A stretch of 64,000 bases of DNA from Parietaria judaica (Eukaryota; Streptophyta; Magnoliopsida; Rosales; Urticaceae). The stretch spans positions 2,294,001 to 2,358,000 of the forward strand of contig OX940871.1 in the NCBI GenBank assembly GCA_954871525.1. The letters are read 5' to 3'. A model generated the notes under the pieces. That model was not told the DNA's origin and did not search any database. It worked only from the letters and a program-made list of their open reading frames with translations. Of the stretch, positions 36,216 to 47,599 are shown one piece after another; within the stretch, counting starts at the first letter, position 1; the number at the start of each line of letters is the position of its first letter. The position numbers were made by a program, and so were the translations under genes.

Positions 36216-37051
36216 GTCATTAATGTTGCATCACTGTAAATACCTCGTTTACGCTCTTAGCCTTCCTCCATTCATTTTCACGAGTCGCTAAGATTAAGCC
36301 ACAAAAGCATATGGAAGTTAATGGGGGAAGGCTAATAGTGTAAATGAGGTACCTACATAATACACTTTGTACTTCGACATCAATTAATATAGTTTTTGGT
36401 CTTTATGCCGCCAATAAATTATCAATAAACAAATAAAACCGGACATGGACGAGGTCAAGAAGAAACTGTTTGATTATTAGTGAAATCGGGAATAGAAGTG
36501 AAATATAACACTTTACCTTTACCGCTTGAAAATCCACGGTACCGTGAAAAAATTAACAAAAACCACGATAATGTAACTAAAATTAGATTATTAGTGAAAT
36601 TGGGAATAAAAGTCAAATGATAGGAGCATAGTGAATCGTGGTTTATGACCGAAATTCGAGAGTAAAATAACGTAAATCAATGACAATTATCAAAACCCGA
36701 TCATACGAAATATAAAAATATAGCTCCGATAACACAAATATTATACGCTTCTCCCCACTCGGCGGCGTCTAGTCCTTCGAATTTGCAATAGAAAAGTATT
36801 ATTAGAAGTAAAAAGTTTATAAGCGACGCCCAGTCATCGGAAGAAAAAAATGCGTTACGGGGTGGCCCGGCCGGATTCTCAAACCTCATTATGATACCAA
36901 TCATCGGATTATATAATATCGTATATGTGTTGTACAATTAAACATCAATATCAATTCGGTATAATCAAGCTATTCTACGAGGTTCATCGTTCATATAATA
37001 CATTACTCGAGGGAAAAAAACTACCAACAAACCGAACAAAACGATAAATCG

Positions 37052-38097
37052 TTAGCCACGAAACGGCGTCCACATGTCGACGTACCCCGCCAAGCTCCGC
37101 GGAAGCTTCCCCCTCCACGTCCCGAGATCCGGAAACTTCCCCGTGAGTGCCACCGAGCTATCGTCCTTCCCATTCCCGAGCCTCAACACAAACAGCTCCT
37201 CCCCGAAAACCTGGCTCATTGCCACCAGAGTCTCCTCCATGACAACCTCCCCGCTCCTCCCGGGCTCCTCGGCCTCGACGCAGCTCCCCCCGACGTTGAC
37301 CATCACTCTCCCGCCTTTCCTCAAACACCTTCTGAGCGCCCGCCACGTGCCCACCTCCTATGAATAACAGTGTTAATACGGTATTTCGAATCCGAATTTT
37401 TAAAATTTTAAATGTCCGTCCAAATTAATTAATCGTAATTTAAAACTAGATTTTAAATTCAAACCGGAATTCCGGATTCCACGGCTACCTGAAGCTCAGG
37501 CAACAAACTCCCTTTACTAAACAAATCCACCATAATCCCGGCAAACCCGCCGGGAGTCTCCGCCCTCAGCGCGTCGCCGACGTGAACGAAGAACCGTCCG
37601 GCGAAGTCCCGCTCAAGGCGGGCGAGGCCGAAGTACTCCCTGGCGACGGAGATCACGGCGGGGTCGATCTCCCAGGCGTGGAGGACGGTGTCGGGGTGGA
37701 GGCGCAGGACGCCTCGCGCGGCGGAGGCGGCGCCGAGGCCGAGGAGCGCGAGGGGGCCAGGCGGGAGGAGGGGCGGGAACGCGGCGAAGACGTCGTAGTA
37801 GGTGGCGCCGGGGAGGTGGCGGGAGGAGGGGAAGGAGATGCTGTGGATGTTGCCGGGGGCGTCGAGGAGGAGGAGGCGGGACCCGGCGAAGGGGTGGTCG
37901 GCGCGGCGCGAGACCTCGACGACGCGGATGAAGTTGTGGCGCGACTTGAACTTGGCGAGGAGCTTGACCTCGTCGTAGGGGATGCCATCGCCGGAGCTCT
38001 TCTGGGTTTTGGGAGAGACGAAGTGGGGTCTCCTTGGCTTGGGGGTTGGGGTTCGGAGAGGGAAGAGAGAGTGGTGTGAGTTCGCGAGGACTGCCAT
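37052..38097 (-). CDS. Spermidine-synthase-fold SAM-dependent methyltransferase-like protein
   Basis: Two exons: 38097-37489 (203 codons) and 37357-37052, intron 37488-37358 (donor CTTCAG|GTAGCC, acceptor TTCATAG|GAGGTG), phase 0, about 304 residues. The ATG at 38097 is chosen because the upstream part of the open frame has no ATG start. Residues 1-45 are Ser/Pro/Arg-rich and acid-poor, suggesting a plastid transit peptide. The Rossmann core shows motif I (LALLGLGAASAARGVL), an acidic strand (AWEIDPAVISVAREYFGL) that would bind the ribose, then HVGDAL and IMVDLFSKG. These match the family annotated in plants as 'SAM-dependent methyltransferase superfamily', built on the spermidine synthase fold. 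The substrate is unknown. Exon 1 is very GC-rich. It is on the same strand as HDA6, about 890 bp downstream of that gene's stop. Confidence 0.85.
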
Positions 38098-38189
38098 TTT
38101 CTGGGAATGGCGGTTCGAGCCTTGGGGTGACGATGATTTTGGCGCTAAAATATGAATGTTTATTGGCTGAAACAATCATTTATTTATTT

Positions 38190-38420
38190 ATTTATATAAT
38201 TAATGGTGGAACCGGGTTCGGAACCAAAATCCGGATAAACATGTTGGGTTTCGAAAAAAGGAAAAAGAAACGGATTCGATATTTTAGACATGGGTTTAAA
38301 CCAACTTTGAAATGAAAATTTGGATTCGGGTTTTGGGTTTAGACCAGGTCTAGAATCCAGATCCAGGTTCAAACTCGGGGTTTGGGTTTCGGATCTAGAT
38401 TTATGGCTTAAGACCTCAAT
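38190..38420. repeat. Degenerate 'ggttcgg/gggttt' repeat tract
   Basis: Short blocks such as 'ggttcgg', 'gggttt' and 'ccaggt' recur irregularly upstream of the methyltransferase-like gene. It may be a worn MITE; no boundaries or target duplication found. Confidence 0.4.
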
Positions 38421-38985
38421 TTTAGAAGTAATGCCCCTTGGACTTTTACGTGGGTAGACCTAGATGCCGTGGCAAATGTATCACGCCGAAAGTCGGATTT
38501 ATACTTGCATCTAGGTTTTCCGGACTAAAACTCTGTTTTTCTTTTAGCAGTGTCGCTTGAACTTACGCGGGTTCACATAGATAACGAGGAGCTCCATTAA
38601 AGTGGTACAAAATCGTAATGGGGCACAAAAGTGCAACCACGGAACAAAGTTTGTGACTTCCGCCGCTATTTTCCAAAAAATAATGCCAGTGCAGTCTCGA
38701 TTTAATAACTTGTATAATGTATATTATAAAATTAACATAAAAATCTTTTTTCTTTTTCTTTTTCTTTTTATCAAGATGAACCACCAAAAAATATTTATTG
38801 TTATTAATTTATGTGGAGCTCTATGACAGCAAAAATTTCTCTCTTTTTTTCTTCTTCACGTAATAGTTGGCTACAAAAGTTAAAAATGATAATATATAAT
38901 CAGTACTAGTAGTATCCTAATTCAGAACTTTTAATGAATGATTACAAGCTAATGGCCCAATTAAATATCTGTTAAACCCAATTTT

Positions 38986-41900
38986 CTATTCTTGCATTTC
39001 GTCTTTGATCTCCACCTCTTCTTTGATTTCCACTTCTTCTTTCACATCCCTGCGACGATAAACAAGAAAACGGTAAGAGGCCAGAAGAAGCCCAATACCC
39101 TAAACCCGAAACCCTAAACACGAGAATGTATGGCTCGGAAAGAAAATTGAATCAAACAATTGGGAAAACCAAAATATATATATATATATATCTATTAAAT
39201 AGTTACAAAAATTTTGATTTTTACCCGACTGTCATCGTAAAAAAAAAAAAAAAAAAAACCCCAAAAAAATGCATTCATATCAGAGTCCAAAGTTCAAATA
39301 AGTCTCAATAATCAATCCTAATCGGCAGGAATCTCCTCTGAATTCTACTCATAATTGCATTTTTCCCTTTGAACTTTGTTTAGGTGCACTCGGTCTCATG
39401 AATTTTCATTTTCGTCCAAAATACCCGTTTTCTATTAAAGAGAAATGGAGTATTTCTGCATTATGCTGAAATATTTCAGGGCAAATTACATCAGAAGTGA
39501 TATTTCATGAAGCAAAGTGCACCAAAACAAGGTTCAGAGGCAAGATGCAGCATCAAACAAAATCCAGGGAGGAATACCGCTAATTACTTAAGAATTTATA
39601 CTAGGCGCGCCAATCTTAATGGTAATGGAGAAGCATGAATATATATAGTCTATGAAGCATAAAGCCTTACTTGATCTCGGTCTTAACGAAGATGGGATAG
39701 GCTTTCAACGGAGGCTCGTGGCCTTCGTCGTCAGAATCATAATGCTCGCCATTCCAAATACGCCGTGGCGGTCTTATGTCATTGTCCTCCTCCTCCTGAA
39801 CCCAACAAACTCGTGTTAAGTAGGCTAAGAGTCTGGGGGTAAAACTGATACCAGTAACATTTTTTTTTTTTGGAATTTTTGAAACCAGTAATACATGCTT
39901 TTAAATCAAAATAAACATTAAAACTCCAAACAGCCAAACTAAGTTATATACCAATAGCGAAGTGAGGGTAAAATACAATATAAATTTATTCAAAATTATA
40001 TTTCAAGGCGGTAAAAATAAGATTTTTTTCGTTAACTGTTTTTCAGTATACAAGTTTCACGCCTAGCCAAGACGGAAAAGCAAAAAATTATCTATATAAT
40101 AATAGAATCAGCGCCGCGTCTAAATAATAACCTGTTCCGGGGCTTCAGTGCTGGCGGGAGTATGCTGAAAAGGTACACTTGGTGCAAACGGTAATCTAGA
40201 AAGTTGCTCCAGTAGAACATTCCTGAAATGGTATATATCGTCACAAATAGACGCATAATTTGTAAAAAATCACAACGTGGTGAAAACCAGGCTCTAGAAG
40301 AAAATCAACATGTCCGAATTTTCATACTAGCTAATTTGGAACAGTTCAATTTATTTTGATTAAAATATTTTTAGGTTACTAAGGGCATTTTGTAATAGTC
40401 TTCAATGAATAGAGAGTAGGGTTATCCTATATTAGGCGCCAATCACGAGGGAGACGGCACATGAGTTTAGGAAAAATTTCTCTTAAGTCTCTAGGGAGAG
40501 TTTGGGTCGTGTTATCTAAGGATCGGACACTATTTTTGTATTCGGTTCTATTTTATCCACAAAGAGCAAAGATGAAAATGTAATACCCACCTGATCTTCT
40601 CCACCTCTTTCGGGGAATTCAAATTCTCCATGTTGCATGGATCAACATGAAGGGTATAATCTGGGCCAAAATACTCAAAATACTCGTTGTATGGTAACCT
40701 ATTATCCGGCTCCACTCCCACGGCAACCGCCGTCTACCAAAGAGTAAAAACACGTAAACTCTCAAGAACTTGAATGTAATAGAAGAAATATATATATAAA
40801 AAAAACTATCTAAGTAGAATCTCATGCTACATCACACTCCGACCTCGTATTTAGTCCTTCTATAAAGACATTGTTAGTTCGGAAGGAAATTGCATTTTCG
40901 AATAAGAATTCTTGTTTTAGAAAGCCGAGGGCCAGATAGAGACAAAATACAGTCAGGAGCCTCCAAAATTAATTTACTAGAATATAATGCCGAGAAATAG
41001 AAAATATCGAGAGCGAACCTCGTAGCACCAGCAACGAGCAACATTCCTTATCGTATACCCGCCTCCTCCCAATACCATTAGAGGAACATTAAACGATCTA
41101 AGGAATCTTAGGCAATCTGCGTGACCCCTCACTGATAAATTGAAGCAACCTAACCGATCACCGGACAAAGAATCCGCTCCGCACTGAAGAACGACCGCAT
41201 CAGGCTGAAAAACCTCCATCACTTTATGCATGATGGGTCTAAAGAGACTGCGAAATGTCTCATCATCCAATCCGTCGCTGAGGGGAACGTTTAGAGCATA
41301 GTTCTTCCCGGCCCCCACTCCGACGTCCATGATGTGCCCGGTCCCGGGAAAGAAGTCGCCGAATTTGTGGAAGGAAACCGTCATCACTCGATCGGTGCTG
41401 TAGAACGCCTCCTCAACGCCGTCCCCGTGGTGGACATCAATGTCCACGTAAAGCACACGCTGAAAAAAAAAAAAAAGTTTAATATCACTAGACTAAATCT
41501 AATTCAAGAATTTACTAGTGTAATTCGATTTAAACGATATAAAAGCGAACCGAATAATCATTTTCGACTAATGACCGCTAGTAGTTAGATTACACAAAAT
41601 AATAAGAACCCTTGAAAAGCCGAAACAACTCGGAATCCCCTATTAAAAGCAATTGGAACGACAACTCTCGATCGACATCGAAACAAAGTAACTTATACAC
41701 ACATTATAATTTGGAACAACGTACAATTACCAGAATATACACACATTATACAAACAAAGTCAAAATAATCATAAGGTCTAAAACAGCTCAGAATCTCCAA
41801 TTTATAGCATTTCGAGCGATAATTTCCGAGTAAACAACCGCTACGTTTTCGATCAGAAACTTATCATTTTCGAGTAAAGCCAAGAACACTTAAACAACAC

Positions 41901-42666
41901 TAGACTAGTCCAATTCAAGAGATTGATAAGCACAGAAATCGCTATACACATTGCACAACAAAATAGAAGTAATCAAAAGCGATGAGAAAGCCGCATTTCG
42001 GGTCGATTACCGCTAGGTGTTCGATCAGGAACCTATAATTTCCGGGTAGACCGGTCGAATTCAAGAGATTGCTATCCACATTGTACAAAAAGCTAAGAAC
42101 TGCAATTCAAGAGATCATACCCTGTGAACCTTGAGGAGCTCGAGGATGCCGAGAACGATGTCGTTGACGTAGCAGAAGCCGGAGGCCTCGGCCTTCTTGG
42201 CGTGGTGGAGGCCGCCGGCCCAGTTGATGGCGATGTCGGCGTCGCCGCGGTTGAGCTTGACGGCGGCGCCGATGGAGCCCCCCGCGGAGGCCTGGCAGAA
42301 GCCGAAGAGGCCGTCGAAGACGGGGCAGTCCTCGCCGACGTTGAAGCGCTTGAGGTGGCGCGCGAGGCCGAGGTCGCCGGCGGCGATCTCGGGCGAGACG
42401 GAAGAGATGAAGTCGACGTACTCGGCGGAGTGGAAGAGGCGCACGTCGGCCGGCGCGGCGGGGAAGGGCGCGCTGATCTCCATGCGGCGGTGGAGGCCGT
42501 AGTGGACGATGAGGTTGTGGGCCATGCGGATGCGGTGGGGCTTCATCGGGTGCCCCTGCCCGTAGTAGTAGTCGCCGATGGTGGGCTCGTAGAAGTAGCT
42601 CACGCGCCGCTTCCTCCCGTCCGGTCCCGACGGCAGCGACACGCCGCTCTCGGCGGCGTCCTCCAT
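38986..42666 (-). CDS. HDA6: Class I (RPD3-type) histone deacetylase, HDA6-like
   Basis: Six exons: 42666-42121, 41459-41019, 40733-40591, 40222-40132, 39795-39671, 39049-38986; all GT-AG and all phases agree, giving 469 residues against about 471 for Arabidopsis HDA6. It removes acetyl groups from histone lysines in the nucleus; HDA6 acts in gene and transposon silencing. Visible features: [18 protein letters not shown] start, [18 protein letters not shown] (His154/155), DIDVHHGDG (zinc ligands Asp190, His192), [11 protein letters not shown] (Asp283), [14 protein letters not shown] with catalytic Tyr317, and a [15 protein letters not shown] tail. The start differs from HDA19-type proteins and fits HDA6. 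The final 26 residues are a Lys/Glu repeat with several SUMO-consensus-like sites. Exon 1 is very GC-rich. Intron 1 carries an internal duplication. Confidence 0.96.
41800..42115. repeat. ~170-bp imperfect tandem duplication in HDA6 intron 1
   Basis: 'accgct..g.tttcgatcag.aac.tat' at about 41838 recurs at about 42009, and 'attcaagagattg...cacattg.acaa' at about 41916 recurs at about 42059. It lies entirely in intron 1. Confidence 0.7.
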
Positions 42667-42789
42667 GGATTCACCTTCGACAACCTCTCTTCTCTTCTCT
42701 CTGATTTCGCTTCTTTCTGATTATTATTATTATCACTCTTCAACTGGAAAAGAAAGGAAATTAGGTTTTATTGTAATTTTATAGAGAGA

Positions 42790-42826
42790 TAAATTGTCCG
42801 GTTTCGGTTTCGGTTTCGGTTCCGGT
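42790..42826. repeat. (CGGTTT)n short hexanucleotide tract
   Basis: About five units upstream of the HDA6 start codon, the last two imperfect. Confidence 0.8.
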
Positions 42827-43583
42827 TCTGACCTGTAAAAGATAATTCAAAATGCGAACCAGGGTACGTCGCGGATTTTATTTTATTTTATGAAAAGTTT
42901 GATTTTGAGCTGAAACTTTAACCGGGCTTTTACAAACCCTTCTTACTCCACCAAAACCCCGAAAAACCTAATCCGCGAAATTCAATACTTAGTATGCTCA
43001 TATTGATTGGTATACCCATAAAATCTAATTAGCAAAAATCAGTACTTAGTAAATTGTAATTTATCGGTCGGCATACCTGTAAAAATTAGATTAATAGGTT
43101 ATAGACATTTCATTTTAAACATTAGATTAAATCATCGATAATATAGTTATTCATGGTAACATGTTAGATAATGGATTGCACTATTATTGATATACATAAT
43201 TCTTTGAATCGCATTGCATATCATTAAATATAGAAAAACTCGTTAAAAAAATTATGTCCAAAATCTCTTTAAACTTTAAAGTATTAACGTAAGAGTTAAA
43301 TTTTACTTTATTAAGTAATAAATTAAAGATAAAATATTTGTTGTTGTAGCTGGAACATACAAAAGTAACAAAATATTATTTATTTGAAGATATTTTCACT
43401 TATAATAAAGGGATATTTTGTATATTGAAAAGACACCCTTAAAATGTGGGCTATAGGAGCCTACGATCTAGGTAAAGAAAGCCCATTAAATTATTGGGCT
43501 CTTATAGTTAGGGAAAGCCCTTCTTTTAAAGGACTAAACCTTAAAGGAAACAAAGTGGGAGAAAATAGAAAAATGAGTTCTTC

Positions 43584-43905
43584 GCCTTGTCTCCTCTTTT
43601 GCAAGTTTTGTGGAACCTTACCAGAAGACGCCCTCCACGCGGTTTGGAGTTGTGAGAGAGCTCAGGCGATTTGGGGCTCTTCGTATCTGCAACTCTGGGT
43701 TGAAAAGTCGGGATCCATTCCTCTTCGCGAACTTTGTTTGAGGGCTCTCGAATGCCTTTCGTTGGCGGACTTGGAGTTCTTTTGGACCCGTCTTCTGGAG
43801 TCCATTCCCGATATGTGGTCATGCGAATGCCCCGAGTGGCTTGTAAACGATATCATAGGGGATTCTACCCTTGCTTTTGCTTAATATATGGCTTATTTAT
43901 AAAAA
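43584..43905 (+). mobile_element. 5'-truncated LINE insertion with poly(A) and 15-bp target duplication
   Basis: The segment is flanked by AAAAATGAGTTCTTC at 43569-43583 and again at 43906-43920, and ends in an A run next to the right copy: the pattern left by target-primed reverse transcription. Its open frame has the zinc-binding pattern found at the C-terminus of plant LINE reverse transcriptases (zf-RVT): CKFCGTLPEDALHAVWSC, then RAQAIW. The frame extends upstream into unrelated flanking DNA by chance. Only the last ~100 codons of the element were inserted. Confidence 0.85.
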
Positions 43906-43999
43906 AAAAATGAGTTCTTCTTCTATGGCGTCTCATTTTTATACTATGTCATTCTTAAACAATTTTTGATGTAATAGTTTATAGGGTTATTCGTCTAAC

Positions 44000-46900
44000 A
44001 AATACTTAAAGTGTTTAAAAAATAAACGTTAAATACTCATCATTTGTTTAGTCAGATTAACTCTAATTCTTTTCTCTCGTGTATAAAACAAGTATCTTTT
44101 CTCCTCTCTTTTTTTGTACTTGTCCTGAGAGAAAAGTATAGTATTTTGTCCAGTTATAATAATAAAAAAAAAAAAAAGTATTTGACTTGGGTTTTCACAC
44201 ACTTTTAGTATTTGTGATACTAATATCCCTAGTATGGTTATATGCACAATGGTTAGATTTTAGAAAGATTTGTGGCTAAAATGAGCATTTTGTTTTGTAT
44301 AGGAGTTTGTAGGGCCATGTTTATGACACAGATGAACTAATAATTTTGAAATTTTTATTGTTATAAGTGAATTTGAAAGTCATAATTAGTTTAGGAGGAA
44401 ACCAATAAATAATGAAAACCACGTAATATTTTATTTTACTATGCAATAATTAGTACTTAGGAGTTAGGACAAAGAATCGGCAATATTCGATCAAGAAAAA
44501 TATCGGTGTTGTAAATATTTCAACTTTAGAAAATGCATAAAAGTCCAACATCAATGATAGATTAAGGTCTATGACTCTATGTCTATGCTTATTATTATAA
44601 ATCATTATTATTATTATTATTTTCATGCAACAAAATTATTCGGATATCTTTGACTTCCTATTGGTCATCGTCTATGAAAGAAATGATAATCCACTACAAA
44701 GAATCTTTTTTTTTTTTCTTAAAGCAATTTTGTGTGAGCTTTTTGGGATTTTACATACTAATCATAGAAGTCGTTCCGTACAACGTTTTAGCATAAAAAC
44801 TTGTTAAAAAGGAGAGGAAAAAAAATCTCAATAATAGGAGAAAAAGAAAAGAAAAAAAACATGTCACACATATTTCAACTTTTTGTATGTGTCGGTTTGT
44901 ACATGAATTTTAGTCTCCAAGATGATAATGAAAAGGTAAATTGGGGTGCAAGAGTGCGGAGTAAGAATATGTGGGCCAAATAATAATACAATTAAAGATG
45001 TTAATTAGTGTTCATATTGGTGTCAAATCATTATTTTATTGATTTTGTTTAGGGGCTATCAATTGGAGACATGAACTTTAATTAGGGTTATCTCTTAGCC
45101 AAATATGATTAGACAAGGGAGGGTTTAGTTCTCAAGGCACTCTAATTGCAACTTTTGACTTGATTGTTAGTGGATTAGATGCATGGATTGACTCTATTAA
45201 GGGGACCATAAGGAATCTTTTCAATACTACTCACCTTTAATAACAAATTTATAGCCTCATTTTGAAGTTAACTAGGCAATTATGCCATAACAAGGTTATT
45301 TTCAACCCAATATTATTATTCGAATTCTAATTATTACGTTAACAAACTTAGCTATTGATTCAGTTAGAAGTAATTGCAATATAAGTACCCAATCTTGTAC
45401 CAAATGCACTGATATACTCTTAGCATATATTTTTTTTGCCAAAAATTATTGTCGAGGGCGACTTTCATCCATGTCTGGTTAAAGTGTATTACACGAAAGA
45501 CATGTATACGGATACGATTAAACTTTTAATAATAGTAATTATCGACACTTCTATTAAATTAGAGACTTGCTCATTCCAACTTCACAGACGTTAACTTTCA
45601 CGGACATAATTAAACTTTGCTATTATTTTATAAAATTTGAATGCTAGTAAATTGAGAATATATCATTTCAATCTAGACAAAATTAGATACTTATATAAAA
45701 ATATTATATATATAAGTGAATGTTTATTAATTGTTTATTAATTGGTATCATTAAATTCTCATAAGTGAATGTTTATTAATTGTTTCTCTCTTTTTCTAGC
45801 CTTTCCCTTTGTGGGTGTTAAAATAGATGCCTTACGTAAAAGGCCTCTTTAATTCGAATATATAAAATAGGGGTGTCCTCTTGTTAGGGTTTTGATCAAT
45901 GTGTAGATTATGTTTGTGAAAGTAAAAGGGGTGGGGTTTAGTGCCATTAATTGTAATCCCTCTAATTAATGGTAATATTCTTTTGATTTTCTTGAAAAAA
46001 TATAGAAATTAAACTTGTCAATGCGCAATTATATCAATTCGGTAGCATGTCATGGGTGTATAGTGAGCCAAACAAGTGATTATTACTATGATTATGATCA
46101 TTGTTATTACTATCATTACTAAAAAATATTATAATTAAAACAAGATATGCAATAAAGATTTGCAACACCCCATCCCTACTCAATAAAATATTGCTCCCTT
46201 TGAACCTAGTTTGCGTGGTTTTGTTCTCTAAGTCTTGTAAAAAATTAAAAACCTCAATTCCGCATCAAAAAACGAAAAACAATCAAAAAATAAAATAAAG
46301 GTGAAAAAAAGATACTTATCTCTGAGAAATACTTACACTTGCCGCTTATAATTTATATAATCCATTAGTGCTATTGGTTATTACAATGTTTTCTCTCACA
46401 TTCTTTCTTTATGTTTGTCACTACAAAAATCAACCACAAACATATAAGCTTAAAATTTTAGGAGACGCGGCTAGATTACTATGCTTCGCGCCTTCTTAAC
46501 GGGTTCTGAAATGTGAGGTGTCATTACATATGTTATCGTGTAAAATATCCAAAGTCCAAACAATGTTCAAAGTGTACAAGCTTACACCTTTTAATCCTTG
46601 TGGATCAAAATGGTTTCGGAATATTGTCCCAATTAATAAATTATTTTATATTATTTTTATGGAGACAAAGGAAAAGGCATTAGGCAAAGAACCAAATCAT
46701 TTGGGGAAAGGATGAAGAGAAAGAAATTTTTGGGTGTTTCCCAAACTTTACTTTCACTATCATTTTGTGATCATCATCTCTTGAAAAGGAAGCTTATTTC
46801 TTGTTGGTTGACTGAGACTCTCATTGAAAAGGACAAACCTAGCCCTTTCTCTAGCAAAAATACAACTACTTCCCATCCCTTTTTAGTACCATAATTTCAG

Positions 46901-47300
46901 ACATACATACATACATATAATATATATGTATATATATATATATGCATACACCATAATAATAGTGGATCAATATTGATTATTGATGATCACGATCCATGAA
47001 TATTCATTCTTGTGGTCCAATTCACTGAAATCATGTAATGCATCGAGTGGGATAGTCTATGCATACGTGACTTGAGATAGATATATCGCATTCATATAAT
47101 TATAATGTAACATATATACTATATAGCATATCGAAGTGGCCCATTAGATCACCATGAATATTCATTTTTGTGGTCCTTCTTTGCAATGAACCCATCAATT
47201 AGGGTTTTATATGTTTATGACTCGAGATATATTGAGTCCACTAGTCAACAATGAACAATCTAAATCACATACATCTAAAACACATGTGAGGAATATATAT
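44000..47300. other. Gene-free intergenic DNA
   Basis: AT-rich, with short frames only. A single CACTA-like end (CACTACAAAAATCAACCAC) is at 46419 without a visible partner. A short direct repeat 'ataagtgaatgtttattaattgttt' occurs at about 45711 and 45761. Confidence 0.55.
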
Positions 47301-47310
47301 ATATATACAC

Positions 47311-47585
47311 ACTGGCGTGGCGTAGCAGATTTTCATTTAGGCGAAAAAAAGAGCATATTTTAATAGATTTTATTTGGATACTTAAACAAACAAATATTAT
47401 AAACAATACTAAAGCAATTATTATACATATAAGTAGATGATATTACTTATCGAAGGTAATAGAATAGATTTATCGAGTCAATGAATGAGAGGGAATGAGA
47501 AGAGCCGAATCAAATTCTTATTTTGTTTTTGTTTGAAGTGAGCATATACACATGCACTCAGTAGTGCACATGTAGCTCCGCCACT
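47311..47585. mobile_element. hAT-type MITE, family 2 copy a
   Basis: The element runs from ACTGGCGTGGCGTAGC to TGTAGCTCCGCCACT and is flanked by the 8-bp repeat ATATACAC (47303-47310, 47586-47593). It aligns along its length with the copy at 53986-54261, including 'acatataagtagat', 'gaatatgagaagagtcgaatc'-type blocks and the 'gtagctccgccact' end. No coding capacity. Confidence 0.75.
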
Positions 47586-47599
47586 ATATACACACACCA

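Noticed and set aside
36701..36937. 78-codon minus-strand frame with a hydrophobic stretch
   Set aside because: Lies in the likely 3'UTR region of the methyltransferase-like gene and shows no recognisable domain.
37582..38179. Long plus-strand and alternative minus-strand frames over the methyltransferase-like gene
   Set aside because: Antisense or shifted shadows of a GC-rich exon; only the minus frame with the SAM-binding motifs makes sense.
42124..42720. 198-codon plus-strand frame opposite HDA6 exon 1
   Set aside because: Val/Glu/Ala/Asp-rich shadow of a GC-rich exon, with no domain.
43444..43884. 146-codon plus-strand frame as a host gene
   Set aside because: Its first ~45 codons are flanking DNA and the rest is a LINE fragment between target duplications.
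46419..46520. Single CACTA-like terminus (CACTACAAAAATCAACCAC)
   Set aside because: No inverted partner or 3-bp duplication found; may be a fragment but cannot be delimited.
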